DNA of 64,000 bases from Incurvaria masculella (GCA_946894095.1 OX335657.1:12338001-12402000); one strand, 5' to 3'. Positions 23,014 to 35,800 are shown, counted from the stretch's first letter. Translations and numbers: made by a program. The notes: a model not told the origin generated them from the letters alone.

Positions 23014-24245
23014 ACAGCATCCAGCATTTTTTCCATAATTGTAAATAAACGGTCTTTCTCTAATGTTTCGCTCAGTTTAAAGGTGGTTTTCCCTAAAAAT
23101 AACGGTCTTTTGAGAAATAAGCTGATTTTTATGAGTGCGCAAGAGCATGAAATCCATTACCCTCACAATAAAACAATTCGTTTCCTCGGTGGTTTCCTCC
23201 CATTATTTATATTGTTTCAACCTTCCGCTGCCTGTAAATCAAGCAACATCTACAGATTCTAGTGATGAAATGTCTGAAAGCGGGTAAAATGGGAAAAACA
23301 CTCAATTTTCACTGGGTCATGCGTGGAGTACTGTTTGATCTGTGTGACGTTTCAGCTAAGTACCTTAAAGTAAGTAGTAATCAATTAAGTAGGATTCTTG
23401 GAATAGATTTATTAAATTTTAATTGATTTAGTATTTTCAACGGTTGATCTAAATCTCATTTTTAATTTGTTCAATGAATTTTATTGCGTTTATAGAGGTT
23501 TTTTTGTTACTTAGATTTTTGGAATACAAATAAAAAAATAAGGCAAATTTACGACATTTTGAGTTAAATAAGTCTGTCTAGCTTAGCTGGTTCATCTTGA
23601 ACTTTTTTACGAGTGCGGGTTTCCATACCCCTTCTAGATCTTACACATGACAGAAGATAAAGAAAGTAGAAGTGTCATGAGGTCGCAATTGCATTCTCCA
23701 TGAAATCAGATAATGCGCATTTGTTTGATTTGGTTAGATTTACAATAAAATCATTACTTATAGTTAAATAAAAAATAAATCACTTCTTCTTAGTGTCAGA
23801 TTTTTTAGAAGTTTTTTGTTTTATTATTTCGTTTACTTACTTTTATTTACTTAATTTCGCTTATATATATTAAAATTCTATAAATCGCGCGGCCCTTGTA
23901 ACATAGAAACTAAATACTATTTTACAATGCCAATGTACATCAAGCACCCAGCTCGATTAAATAAAGCTGTTTTGAGCATAATTTTGTGGGTAGTTTTAGA
24001 AAAGTAGAGACAGCGGGTCTCATAGTAATCGCGCTAGATAGCACATATCCTTCCTTTTCATTAGTCTGAGGTCTTGTGTGAGTCATCTCGGTGTGAACAT
24101 CGACATTCCAAAGCAATGTCGATGGGTGTGAATAATGATTTTATACTTGCAAGCAGATTGTGTATACCTACGTAGTTGATATTGTATTACATAATCTTTT
24201 TAAATATGGCCATATTTTTTTGTGCTAAACAAATTTCTTGTCAGC

Positions 24246-24513
24246 GCGACCAAGGGCGTCGCCAGCCGATGGTGCAGGGGGGGGGGGGGGGGGGGCAAGG
24301 TGACTTTACCTACTACAATTCATACTTTTCTCATTCTCATTGGTGAATTCATTCGAGTTTCGACGTACGGGAATGATTGTTCAAGGCTTGAACTTCAAGC
24401 AAATCAACTCAAAGACTTAGGACTTTGGTTGCATTATATTTGGCAACTTTTTTAGAATCTCTAGGGGGGGGCAGCTGCCCCTCCCTGCCCCCCCCTTGGC
24501 GACGCCCTTGCCT
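24246..24513. mobile_element. MITE with AAGGGCGTCGCC ends and long G run
   Basis: AAGGGCGTCGCCAGCCGATG near 24250 is answered by CTTGGCGACGCCCTT ending near 24513. Next to the left end is an uninterrupted run of about 20 G, and next to the right end are C runs. The interior does not code. The G/C tracts are part of the inverted ends. Confidence 0.65.
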
Positions 24514-24967
24514 TGAGCGCGACCTTAGCCTCACCACTATATGTTATCCGAAAGTCGCAGGTTCGAGTTCCACTTCAGACAAATCCGTCAGACCTTTTAT
24601 TCTGATCATTTGAAATCCCCAAATCCAAGTATGTCAATGGTTTTAATATTAATTATAATATAATTGTATTTATCATTCAACGATTCCTATTTGCTTTGAC
24701 CCTCCTCTTGAACTAGTGTTTGTCAGGTTTCCATGAAAAATAACAATTGATCAGACCATCCACCACCAGAGATTGATTGAGGACCTCCTCGCATATGTCT
24801 CAAATGAGACGCGGGCTCGCAATGTTTGTAAATCCTGTCGAAGATATGGTAATAGTCCTGATATCATAAAAGCATCACATAATTTGTGTGTGAAATATGG
24901 TTTTTTGGAGCTGCACCACCACAAGCAGGGGAATGCAACCGTACACTGAACGGCAGGTGCTGCACAT

Positions 24968-25075
24968 AATAAAAAAACCGACCAAGTGCGAGTCGGACTC
25001 GCCCACGAAGGGTTCCGTACTCTCGCACAAGATTAACCACAAACAATCAGGTTTTTTGTATGGGAGAAATATTCA
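24968..25075 (+). mobile_element. Truncated lepidopteran GGCCAAGTGCGA-type repeat
   Basis: AAAAAAACCGACCAAGTGCG, AGTCGGACTCGC and GAAGGGTTCCGTACTC, then a GTATGGGAG block, match the start of the 2880-3175 element. The remainder is missing. Confidence 0.65.
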
Positions 25076-25794
25076 TTTCTCTATTCAATGACAGTAATAC
25101 AATCTCGTGAAAAGCAATACAATCATTAATGGATCCATAGGTTTCCACATAGTTACAAGAGGTGTGTAAATGTTTTGGTTCAAAAAAGGAGAAAAGGAGG
25201 AAGACATAAAATTAAAATGATGTTAGGGTTTGAAGATGAGATTCAATGAGAGTTTCGATGTTTTAGACGGACATCAAATGTTTTTAAAATTAGTAAATAA
25301 AATCGAAATTCTTGCTTTACCTTACGCCAATTAAATCTTCAGGTAAGCAGAACTCTCCACTATTATTCAAATTGCAGAGATCGTAATAAAAACGATTGAA
25401 TAGCTTAATTTGATAACGTGGGATTCAACTTTGGTGTTGTTTGCACGATGTTTAATGCAATGGCCTACACAAGGACAACAAACATAAGATAAATGTATGA
25501 ACCAATGATTTCAAAGGTAAGGATACGCCCTTATATAGGATTGAAACAAATCTTCTCCATACAAGCAGAAAGTAGCGCCATCTATCCAAACTCGGAAGAA
25601 CTACGTGAACGCCGTGTCAAAGTCGTGTTGACAACTCGCCGCCATGTTGCATTAGGTCTAACGATGTAACCTTGTACCTGCGTCCTTAAATGTTTTCTTT
25701 TTAATGTAAACTTTTAAGTTCTTTTAACTTTTATGAATGAAAAATGTTTTTGTAATTTCAAGGTATTCAAGTTAAATACAATTTGAATTTTCTC

Positions 25795-26765
25795 TTGTAC
25801 CTGCTTGGTCTGGATCTACCTGCCTGTCATGTCAAAATTTGTTTTCGTAATATCTAAGGAAACACTTGTCGAAGACCCATCATGCGACCACTCGAAGTAA
25901 AGGTCCCCACCTTATCTACCTGCCTGTCATATCAAAATTTGTTTTCGTTATATCTTGGGAAACACTGGTCGTAGACCCATCATGCGACCACTCAAAGTAA
26001 ACGTCCCGACCTGATCTACCTGCCCGTCATGTCAAAATTTGTTCTCGTTGTATCTTGGGAAACACTGATTGTAGACCCATCATGCGACCACTCAGAGTAA
26101 ACGTCCCGACCTGATCTACCTACCTGTCATGTCAAAATTTGTTCTCGTTGTATCTTGGGAAACACTGATCGTAGACCCATCATGCGACCACTCAAAGTAA
26201 ACGCCCCGACCTGATCTAACTATCTGGAATGTCAAAATTTGTTTTCGTTATATCTTGGGAAACACTGATCGTAGACCCATCATGCGACCACTCAAAGTAA
26301 ACGCCCCGACCTGATCTAACTATCTGGAATGTCAAAATTTGTTTTCGTTATATCTTGGAAAACGCATGACAGGCAGGTGGATCAGGTCGGGGCGTTTATT
26401 TTGAGTGGTCGCATGATGGGTCTACGACCAGTGTTTCCCAAGATATAACGAAAACAAATTTTGACATGACAGGCAGGTAATCAGGTCGGGCCGTTTACTT
26501 TGAGTGGGCGCATGATGGGTCTACAATCAGTGTTTCCCAAGATATAACGAAAACAAATTTTGACATGACAGGCAGGTAGATCAGGTCGGGACGATCACAT
26601 TGAGTGGTCGCATGATAGGTCTATGACCAGTGTTTCCCAAGATATAACGAAAACTAATTTTGACATGACAGGCAGGTAGATCAGGTCGGGACGATTACAT
26701 TGAGTGGTGACATAACAGGCAGGTAGATCAGGTCAGGACGTTTACTTCGAGTGGTCACATGATAG
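25795..26765. repeat. Fold-back array of about 100-bp units
   Basis: Six direct units with a 100-bp period (starting near 25813, 25911, 26011, 26111, 26211 and 26311) share TGTCAAAATTTGTTTTCGTT, TATCTTGGGAAACACTG and GACCCATCATGCGACCACTC. From about 26366 the same unit continues in reverse complement for about four copies (TGACAGGCAGGTAGATCAGG...). The whole can fold back on itself. Nothing in it codes. Confidence 0.85.
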
Positions 26766-27243
26766 ATCACATTAAAAAAATTCTTTGATTACCCACTCAT
26801 ACTGATATCCACTCCAAAATAAACCAGAAAGAAAAAGGACGCCCGTACAAGGTTAATTCACCACACGTGCGACGCGCGGCATGGCGTCTCTTGCCCGCTT
26901 ATGAAGTTTGATAGTTAATTAAATTATCGATTGAAAATGTAATTATTCAATTGTTGAACAGAAAAAAATATTCTCTGAGTTTACTTATCGATGATACGTT
27001 ATTACATGTGTCTTTGTAACTTTCGTATCGTATTTTAGGCATCCTTTTACTACGCAACCAAGGCATTTTCACGACTCAACATCACTCTGCAGTGGTCCGC
27101 AGACGACTGAGTCGCGTTGGCCTTAAAACGAATATTTTAGGGCCAACGTACTGGTGCCATTAGTCGTGCGCGTTGACCGGGTCCTTACGAAGTAATATAT
27201 AAGTCAATGGTATGAACAAAAGAGAAGAAGTAGCGGGAGGGAT

Positions 27244-28437
27244 TCAAACACAGAAGTCTCCGGTATTGCAAGAGCAGATGCGTTGCTTCACCCCGTGCCC
27301 GGCGCGGTTATAGCACTCAATCTGAAAGAAATAACAAAGTAAGAAACAAAGAAACAAAGTAAGTAAAATAAGAAATTACAAGTGACGAGGATCTTCCTAG
27401 TAGAATATAATAGAATAGAAAAGAACATTTTTATTTCCTGCGACAAAGTAGAATACGCTAGGAACTAGGATAGTTCGTAGCAATTAGATTGTTTCCAGAC
27501 ATTGTCCAAGGATGGAAACAACTTTAGTCACAAGCATGTTCTTGGTTATCGATCACCACTCACTGAGTAAATGCTGTCGTCCTGTCCACATTCTCTAATC
27601 ACGCGCTCGTCGTACTGTAACTTCATCAAACTCATTTTCTTTTCCACGCTTTGGGTGATTTTCCGGCAGACGTTCTGTCCCGGCTCGCACTGGTGCTGAT
27701 AGACTTCGCTGGGCGGTTCGGAGGAGCAATTGGCATCCAAGTGGCTGTTGCACTTGTAGCAACGAAGCTGGTTCTCTGGGAATTCAAAAGGTGTTTTTAA
27801 CAGCCAGGCACATTGACAGCAAAGAGTTTCCCATTTCTAGTTTCTATTTCTTCGGGCTTGCCGCGCGTATGTTCCATGTTTATCCTTTTGCAGATAATAT
27901 GTGGTATAATGGTGTGGAAATGCGGTAGAAACGCTCGGGCCGTGGAGCGCAGACGCAGAGTCTTTCTCGAATAGAATGTGTGTTTAATTAAGGGAGGAAA
28001 CCGGGGAAAAAAGTCGTTTCAGAGGAATACTTAAATTAATTTTAGTTGTACCTAGTTATTTTTATTTTGTTATGAAATGTTGTTTTCGATTCAATAAAAA
28101 AACCGAAATATGTAAAGTATTGCAAAAATACCATTACTTTTACGAAAAAAATGTACGTATCTGATGCGAAAATGAATCTTGTGATAAGATGAAAAAACCA
28201 TTTGTTATATGCTAATAAAGTTGGAAGTTCATTCTCTAACGCCACCAAATATCCTAAAGTTATTTTTTGGTTAGGCAACCGAAAGGAAATTTAAGTATCG
28301 GATTTCAGGTAGCTGGAGATGGTGAAATAAGGCCTAGGACATGAGAGATCCAAGTATCAGCAAAACTTACCCCCTCCTGTAAGTGTAGGGAAAACTGTCA
28401 AGGCGCACAGTACGAGCAACAGGTATTGCTCGTACAT
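27244..28437 (-). CDS. Ly6/quiver-like protein D, no GPI tail (3 exons)
   Basis: Minus-strand exons are 28437-28371, 27775-27564 and 27321-27244 (357 nt, 118 aa). Exon 1 encodes a signal peptide (MYEQYLLLVLCALTVFPTL), phase 1, at GTAAGT. Exon 2 opens NQLRCYKCNSHLDANC and closes RVIRECGQDDSIYS, phase 0, at GTGAGT. Exon 3 reads IECYNRAGHGVKQRIC, SCNTGDFCV and stop. The ten cysteines of the family are present. The protein ends one residue after the tenth cysteine, where A, B and C continue with N and a hydrophobic GPI signal. CGQ replaces CGW. D is therefore predicted to be secreted and soluble, unless a further spliced exon is missed. Phases and layout are the same as in its neighbours, so it belongs to the same cluster. 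Confidence 0.82.
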
Positions 28438-29544
28438 TGTAGCGGCGACGGCGAAGATCAGTCTGACCAAAAATAAAAGGCACAAATGTCTGCGCAGTGG
28501 GCAAACACCACGAAGAACAGAGACCGATCACGTTATGGTCGTGTGTCGTTTGGTAAGGAAAATGTGTTTTCAGATATGGTAGAGGCGCGTGAGTACCACA
28601 AAATGCGATAACACGGGGAAAATTATCATACAAAATACTAAATTAAATTATGTATAGGTTATATGTTATTCGATCATTCACATTTGATCATTCATTGATA
28701 TCCCTGGAACCAAACAACATCATCAACAATCAAAATCAACTCTTCTGAGGTCCCTTATGACGAAGTCCACGGGTTCTATAACCACTATGCCGTGCAGGTT
28801 TTCCTTGCAGGTGTTGCATGTGCCGTGCAGGTGTTGGGAAATACAAGTGCGATGCGTTCCATTCAAATACAAACTATGAAGCGACTCTTTTTTTAATCGG
28901 AAAAAACCTTTTTATCGTCTTTTTTTCACTCGTGAGGTTTCGTAAAAAATATTTGTAGGACAGCAATGATTCCTTTCTATGAAATAGAAGACATTCTGAA
29001 AGAAGCAAGTAACAAATGCTCTCGTATCTCGTAGCCAACGAGAAAAAACCCTTTTTTCTCCTTCTCGTATGTCTCGACTTCAAAAAAAGGAGGAGGTACT
29101 CAATCCTTCGGAATCTTTTTTCTTATAGTATATTTTTAACCGACTTCACAAACGGAGGAGGTTCTATGTTCGACCTTATTAAAATCACCGTTGGCAAAGT
29201 ATTTGAAAATGGCAACTCAAACGTATTTTATTCGCCTTTGGTAATTTTCCCCTTTTTGCTACGTAGATTATGTTAATTGGTGGTGAGTTCCACTAAATTG
29301 TGACCAACCAAACTGAACACATCTCTGTCTTACCATGGAGGTGAGGAAATTACCTCACCTCCATGTGTCTTACCAAACCATAGACCTAGCATGCGCGCGC
29401 ACATCCTATTTCTACTATGTACCAATCTAATGGTGGTTCACAGATCCATTTGTCCAATCTTAGAGCTTTTTTAATTTCTAAAAGAAAAAACCTTGATATG
29501 AGAGGTTGTCAGTCAAGAGCAGATAATAGAGAAAAAAAAAGATT

Positions 29545-29905
29545 TTTTTATGTAACCGGACATGGATGGCTTATGCCGAACTGACCGTCAGCTAATAAAC
29601 CTACTAGTGAACTAGGCGCCATGCCAGGACCTTCCTTATATTGTAGCCGAGCAACTGGAACTGGAAAAAAACACGGACAATTTTCATTGCCGCTTCGACT
29701 ATCGTACACAGGTACCAACCCGGGCGGGATTAACCCTACCAACTAGTAAGTAAGGAAGGGACCTACAGTTTTACGTGGAATCCGAACACGGCCAGCCTCG
29801 ATGTGATAAAATGGTCACCCATCCAGAACCTAACTGCGCTCAGAGGTGCTTCCCCAGCTTATCGATTCGCTAGGCGTCGCACCACTGGCCTACCGAGGCT
29901 GACAA
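29545..29905 (-). mobile_element. SINE-like element, inverted copy
   Basis: It carries reversed blocks of the 7565-7895 family: CCGGACATGGATGGCTTATG, TTTTCATTGCCGCTTCGACT, CCAACCCGGGCGGGATTAAC. It ends with a head containing CGCTAGGCGTCGCACCACTG. Confidence 0.6.
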
Positions 29906-30087
29906 AATAATGCCGTTTATCAAGTAAATGAGATCAGTAATTCTGGATTAATTCCATTCCTGCATGTAAATCTATGGAACTTACAAACTGACGAATAGAC
30001 AGATATAAGATCAGAACAGAGAAGTGGATCACAACAATCATTAATTGATTCGAAGCGATGGGGTTTATGCAACGTGAAAGGTTATTT

Positions 30088-30125
30088 CTAACCTAACCTA
30101 ACTTAACCTAACCTAACCCAACCTT
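30088..30125. repeat. Internal telomere-like CCTAA tract
   Basis: TAACCTAACCTAACTTAACC followed by further AACCTAACCC units is an imperfect run of the insect TTAGG motif. It lies deep inside unique DNA and is not a chromosome end. Confidence 0.6.
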
Positions 30126-31744
30126 TTTTCCAAAAACAAAATTGTTTAAAATTTAAAATTAGGTAATATATATTTAATCATGGTAATTAATATTGGGTAT
30201 GAAGAATATCAAGTGGTTCTTAAATATAATTTCAGCTTGGTTACAATTTAGGTCACAATTTTCCCGATGTATATACATTGATATTTTACTGAAACTTTGG
30301 TATTTTATTGTTCATAAATTCATACTTGATTTTTATCTAAAATACCAAACATGAACTAGATGGCCGTTTTTAAAATGTTTTTTTCCTCGAGAGCAAATGA
30401 ATATAGAATGTCAAAAAAAAAACAAAAGCTACAAATCATATGGTTCATACAAATTTTGGACACGTCAAACATTCTTCACTGGATCTCGAAGAAAGAAAAT
30501 TGATAATTGCTTGAAATAGTGGACAAAATTCTTGAGAAAATAAGGAGGAAACCGCAAATAAATAAAGTTCCGTACACATAATTAAACCCTGGAAGGCCTT
30601 ACGTAAGGAAACTTATTTGAGATAAATATAATTTAACTATCGTTTGACAGATTACGTATGCTATCACTAATCTAACGGAGTTCAGAAAGCCTAAATGCTA
30701 CAGAACTTGCAGTAAGATATCCCTGGTGAGTATTTTTTTCTTTGTCATGATTCATCATTTTTCATATTCGCTCATGTCTCCGGTTTAAACAGGGGTTTGG
30801 CTATGTTGTTAAACCTAAAAATATTTTTGGCGATTTCTGAATAGGGACAACAGATCAAGACAGCAATTTCATTGCCAGGGATCCTTGATTAAACATGTTT
30901 TTTGTTTAAAATGTCTCGTGCTTAATTATTGTAAATTTAAGATCCCAAAAATATGACCTTGCTTGCTTCGAATGAAATGTGCCTGAACTTACTACTACAA
31001 CCATAGCTACAAATGTACGGATATCAGATAATTGAGTATGTTGTATGTATCGCTTGGATTTTGCTATTCACGTTCTAGCCTTGACTGGTGGTCAGGAGAA
31101 AATAGTTTTGGCAAATGCAATTTTGCTGGCAAAACTTTCTATGGTACTAGCCTTTGCATGAATGCCTGCCATATCCGGCTACCGGTAATCCATCACAACG
31201 CTCTGGGCAAAGATGGCGCTATAGCTTAACATAGTTTCATTTAGTAGGTAAAAAATATCCTGGTTGTAATTCGATTGGGTTGATCGGAAGGTAAACAGTA
31301 GCACTATAACAGAATATGTTTTCGGACCTAATTATTTTGATAGATGTGTTTAGATGCTATTGATAGATGTGTTGATTGTCAGATGCAAGAATATGCTGAT
31401 TCTCAATCGAAAAAGCCGAGTGACCATCGAGGGCTTTTGGAGTCTGCGGCATCAGATTACCAAAAGGCCCCGGCTCTTCACCAGCTACAGAGACCAGTCG
31501 GAGCTCAATTCACGGCCTCTATCCAGCAGCAGCAGCCATTTTCTATCGAAATGATGGAGCAGAAGTCTTATGGCAAGTTTTACCAACTATCTCTGTCAGT
31601 GCAGCGCAGATTTTCCAAATTATTGTTTATTATGGCAACCCCTCTCTACATACTTGCCGAGGATGCTTTACATCGTCAGGCATATATAGAAATATTATTT
31701 TTATAATAATCAAATTTTATACACATTGAACCTGGGACCTGAGG

Positions 31745-31945
31745 CATACGAACGATTTTATCTACCTGGACATTGATTGCTAATACCACTCCCACCGTCA
31801 TATTAGCCCTACACACCACATTCCTAAATTAATTTCCGTAGAGCGCGGCTAGATTGAGCTGGATGGAAAAGACGGAAAATGTTTAATTGGCAATTCGACC
31901 ATATTTCATTCAATGCTATGATACCCTACCACCTAGTAGGGGAAG
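31745..31945 (-). mobile_element. Partial SINE-like copy
   Basis: Degenerate reversed blocks (TTGCTAATACCACTCCCACC, CACACCACATTCC, CCTACCACCTAGTAGGGGAA) follow the family order. Both ends are eroded. Confidence 0.45.
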
Positions 31946-32094
31946 GGGACCTACAGATTAGCATGCATTTATGTGGTATATTTGGTATATTGGTACATTT
32001 TTGTGGCAATTTTTTTAGATGTAATTATCTGTTAGTATGATAGGTTTTAGATTTTTAGAAGCAATTTTTTTCTTTCAAATATACCACGTATGGA

Positions 32095-32345
32095 TATGCA
32101 TCACTCGCTGTCGTGATATTAGCCCAACACAACGTATTTCTTAGAAATTATATGCCAAGCCAGGACCTTCCCTTTAAGAGCACCGCTACATTCAACTGGA
32201 TGGAAAGCACGAACAATTTTTCGTTGCTGTTTCGACCACTCGACACTACTACTTCTTCGAGAAAGTTGTCCTACCGTTTTTTTACATAGATTCCGAACAT
32301 TATTCCGAACCATGGAACAGCTCGCATTCGTGACAAAATATGTTT
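32095..32345 (-). mobile_element. Partial SINE-like copy
   Basis: ATTAGCCCAACACAACGTAT, CCAGGACCTTCCCTTT, TTTTTCGTTGCTGTTTCGAC and CCATGGAACAGCTCGCATTC appear in reversed family order with an internal deletion. Confidence 0.45.
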
Positions 32346-32800
32346 TGAAGAAACAATATTTTTCTTGTTCCACCTTCTTCTGGTGTTGGTTCTGTTAACT
32401 CTGCCACTGTTTCGATGTTGCTCCCCATGGTAGAATCGTCAAAAAAAAAATTACAAATGTTCATACTAAGCTAAAAAAATGTATGAAGCTTTGAAAAGTC
32501 TATAATTTACAAAATACTTTGCAAAAAAGTTATCCCAAGAGCAGAATCTCTGGTTTTTTTTAATTAATTTTAAAATTAAAATATATCCATCCTTAGTTTC
32601 ATCTGTATTAGCAGGATATAAATCTATAATATATCCATAACTATAATAGCAACCAGAGATTGTGCACTCCAGCCTTGCGTATATAACATTGTTTTAAATT
32701 GCAAATATGTTTTTCGAGGTGTGTGAAGCTGTAGAGTTGTGGATACAATTTTCACTTTTTGGTTCTAGGTTTTCCCCCTAAAAACGTTGCTGAGTCGAAC

Positions 32801-35800
32801 ATGGAACACTACTGCAGAGAATCTGGAAGAATATATGAGTCGGGAGCATCCAGCTCTCAGTTTCAAGCTTCTAGGTATTTTTAAAAGCCATCAATATTTA
32901 CACATTGAAATTAAAATAAGTCTAAATACAAATGAGCTTGAATTTACAGGTACAATTCCAATATACCCACATTCAGTTCGCCGCCGACCTCTCCACTCGT
33001 AGGGCTGGTATTCGATCCAAGCTCACCCAACTACACTGGTCCTACACCAACTTCTTCAAATGAGTGCAGAAGCACCCCTGGCGAACAACGGGGCCAAATG
33101 TCTTGGCTTTCGGCCGCCTCCGAGCAAATAATGCCAATTGGTACCGGCGCAAGAAAAAAGATAATGAAAAGTCAATCTGACAGAAGGTGCCATTACGCTG
33201 ATCAGCATCATGATAAATATTACACCAAAACCGAAGCCGGAGATAATTTAGTCAACCGAAAAAGTGATGTGAACTTAACTTCCGAATCGACGTCCAGCCT
33301 AGACTTCTTAGTTGAGGGAGAACGAATGGTTTCAGAACTTTGTAACATATCAGAAATTCCTTTCAGTAGAGAACACGCTCAAAATCAGGGCACTAAACCA
33401 TACTGCTTTGTTGTTGCGAAAGATCGATCGAAGCCATCTGAATCGATGCAAATGTTACTTAATTGTTTGGATAAAATTATCATACACGACCAAATACCGA
33501 ATGAAATTGTCCAGTTGGCTATTGAAGCTTGTACCGACGCAGAAAATATTGCAATAGCTCATCATAACCGACCTTGTTTCAAGAACATACATTCTATATG
33601 TGCAAAAACGCGGTCAAATGTACAGAAAACCGATAGCGCCGTTGCAAACCTCCATTCCCAAGGTATCCCATGGGTCATCAAAAACTTTATATTCTCATTC
33701 GTTAGAATACTTGATGGATGGAAAGGTGTGAAGGAATTACTGTGTGAAAAGCATGACACTTTCTCTAGAATAGAAAATAAGTATTATAGTCCGAACATTC
33801 GCGAATGTTTCGTTCAATGGCAGGCAGTGACTAAGGAAATGCTTAGTCACATCTATAAGACATTCAAGTGTCTCGACCAAGGGTTCACAATGGAGCAGAA
33901 AAGTTTCACTCATAACTATTATGCTTCTAATCCCACTGCACCTCGATACCAAAACCAGACTAAGTATCAACTACCAAAAGCGAGTTTCAATTCTTTAAGA
34001 CCAACAAATGTTTCATCACAGACTTACGCTGGTCCGTCTGGTCATTGGTTTCAAAATTCAACACACTCGGCAAATCCTCATTTTACGGAACTTTCGTGGC
34101 CGATGCGATCAGCTGGAGGCTGCAAGAAGTACCCGATCATTCCATCTTCAGTTACCCACAACCCGTACGCGCCTACCGACCAGAATGACCAAACTGATAA
34201 TCACCAGCATAAGTCTCATTTTAAGTATGAGCCAGGGTATATTCGAGAATCAAAACCTAGGCAGTCATGGACGATCACGAGCGTCCAAGAATTTCGGACT
34301 ATGGAAAATATGGGCCACGCCGAGCAACGAGATTTGTACTCCCACCTAAAGCAAAAAGTTGACGCAGAGCTCAACAAAGGTCCCACTGCGCTGATGGAAG
34401 TCAAGTCCAAAATGATTCCTCTAAGCCACGTCGAGAAAACTCTTATTCCTACCATGGCGTCCGACGGAGATGCTAGAAAATGTTACATTCCAAAAAATAA
34501 CAGCTGCGGGGACACAAAAGAAGATACTGAATTCTTCGCGAACTGGGGCCAAATGTTACAAAAAGAGCCGAGCCAGTACGTCACCCCACAACCACAAACT
34601 ATCCAGATACTACCCCCGAACATGGTTTCTTTCTCTACTAATATTGGTGGACCGGTGCAACTAGTAGACCCCGAAAATGGTGAGTTCCGCGACCAATCAA
34701 AAGTGTACATGAAACCCGGAAGCTACAAAGTGCCCACTAAACCATCCGACTCTGGCCCCGAGTTTCCAAAGGACGTGTACAAATCGACTGCACACGAATT
34801 AGATTCTGGGATTATTACCACTTCTATAACGGCGGTGCCTGCCGTAACTACGGAAAAATACCCAATAGATTCGTGGCCGTGCTTGCTATCTAAACGACAT
34901 GACGATGTTTCTTTTAGCGATGACCAAAAAGATGCTTCAAGACCGCATGAGGATGAGAGGGATCCACCCGAAGAATTATCGACCCGACCCAACTGCGGAC
35001 CCTATGATCATGCGTGGGAGGCAGCAAAGCAGTCAGCACCCAAATTAATGGGTTTTATTCACGATGAATCTAAATCAGACTCCGCTAGATTATACAATGC
35101 TCTTGGTATGTCAGCTACGTCGGATGCTCATTACGATCAATACAAAGGTCCATCAGGTAATCAATCGAGGACAACGGATCCATCGACATTCAACTCGGGA
35201 TTACGGAACCAAAGAGAAGAAAATAATACGAAAGAGCCAAGAATCTCTTCGAACGGCACACATTTAAAATCTAGAAGCTATCTTTTGGAGTCTGAAATAA
35301 AAACTGGAGAAGATAATTACGAGAGTAAAAGATCAGAGATTAAAGAAAACCAAAGCCATAATAGGGCAAAAGATGAATATGTCAGTCATAAAAAAAATAT
35401 CGAAAGATCTAAAGTTGCCGTTTCTGGGGTGTGGTATTATCCTAAAAAGAATAAGCCTGTGCCTCCGGCAATTACTAAGAAATTCGAAGAAATTCTTAGT
35501 TATCTATCAAAACTTACTGAATCGAACTTCATACAGAACGACATGGATATGAAATCGGTAAGTGTACCCAAACGTATTGAATACAAAAAGATAACGCTCA
35601 AAATCAAAATATTCTGTAAACCTTACAACCTTCTTTGTAAATTACATAAAAACATAAATTTTCTAGGATTAAGCCATATTCCATCACTCATGGCCCGTAA
35701 CAATATTTTGAAAGTGGCATATTGAAGGGTGAATACTAGGGCAAAAGACTGCTCGCAAATATAACAATCTTAAAGCTAAACGTATTCAAACAAGATAAAA

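Larger units (their letters stand above)
23014..27243. other. Spacer between Ly6 genes C and D
   Basis: A candidate AATAAA polyadenylation signal for gene C lies at 23044-23049. The rest is A+T-rich with a G-rich MITE (24246), a truncated lepidopteran repeat (24968) and a fold-back array (25795-26765), listed separately. Bases 25493-25690 match part of the duplicated unit at 61100-61690, so they are another dispersed repeat. A B-box-like GCAGGTTCGAGTTCC at about 24557 is discussed under rejected items. No gene is seen. Confidence 0.55.
28438..32762. other. Intergenic stretch left of the bromodomain gene
   Basis: It contains SINE-like pieces (29545, 31745, 32095), a telomere-like tract (30088) and paired GAAGTCGGTTAAAAATA-type sequence near 29075-29165, which recurs at 63720-63770. 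A 120-codon open frame at 31344-31706 (with Q-rich SIQQQQPF) could be an upstream exon of the bromodomain gene, but no phase-compatible donor was found. The rest shows nothing. Confidence 0.45.

Noticed and set aside
24508..24600. Possible tRNA gene (GCAGGTTCGAGTTCC B-box-like)
   Set aside because: No complete cloverleaf, acceptor stem or anticodon loop can be formed; more likely a SINE head or chance.
25795..26765. CRISPR-like array because of regular 100-bp spacing
   Set aside because: The whole unit repeats with no unique spacers, orientation flips halfway, and the genome is eukaryotic.
31344..31706. Upstream exon of the bromodomain gene
   Set aside because: Composition is suggestive but no donor of the required phase joins it to 32769 or 32801; kept only as a possibility.
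33098..35725. A self-contained 875-codon protein starting MSWLSAASEQ
   Set aside because: The frame continues upstream, and a perfect GTAAGT donor at 35558 leads to bromodomain exons. The 55 codons after the donor are intron sequence.
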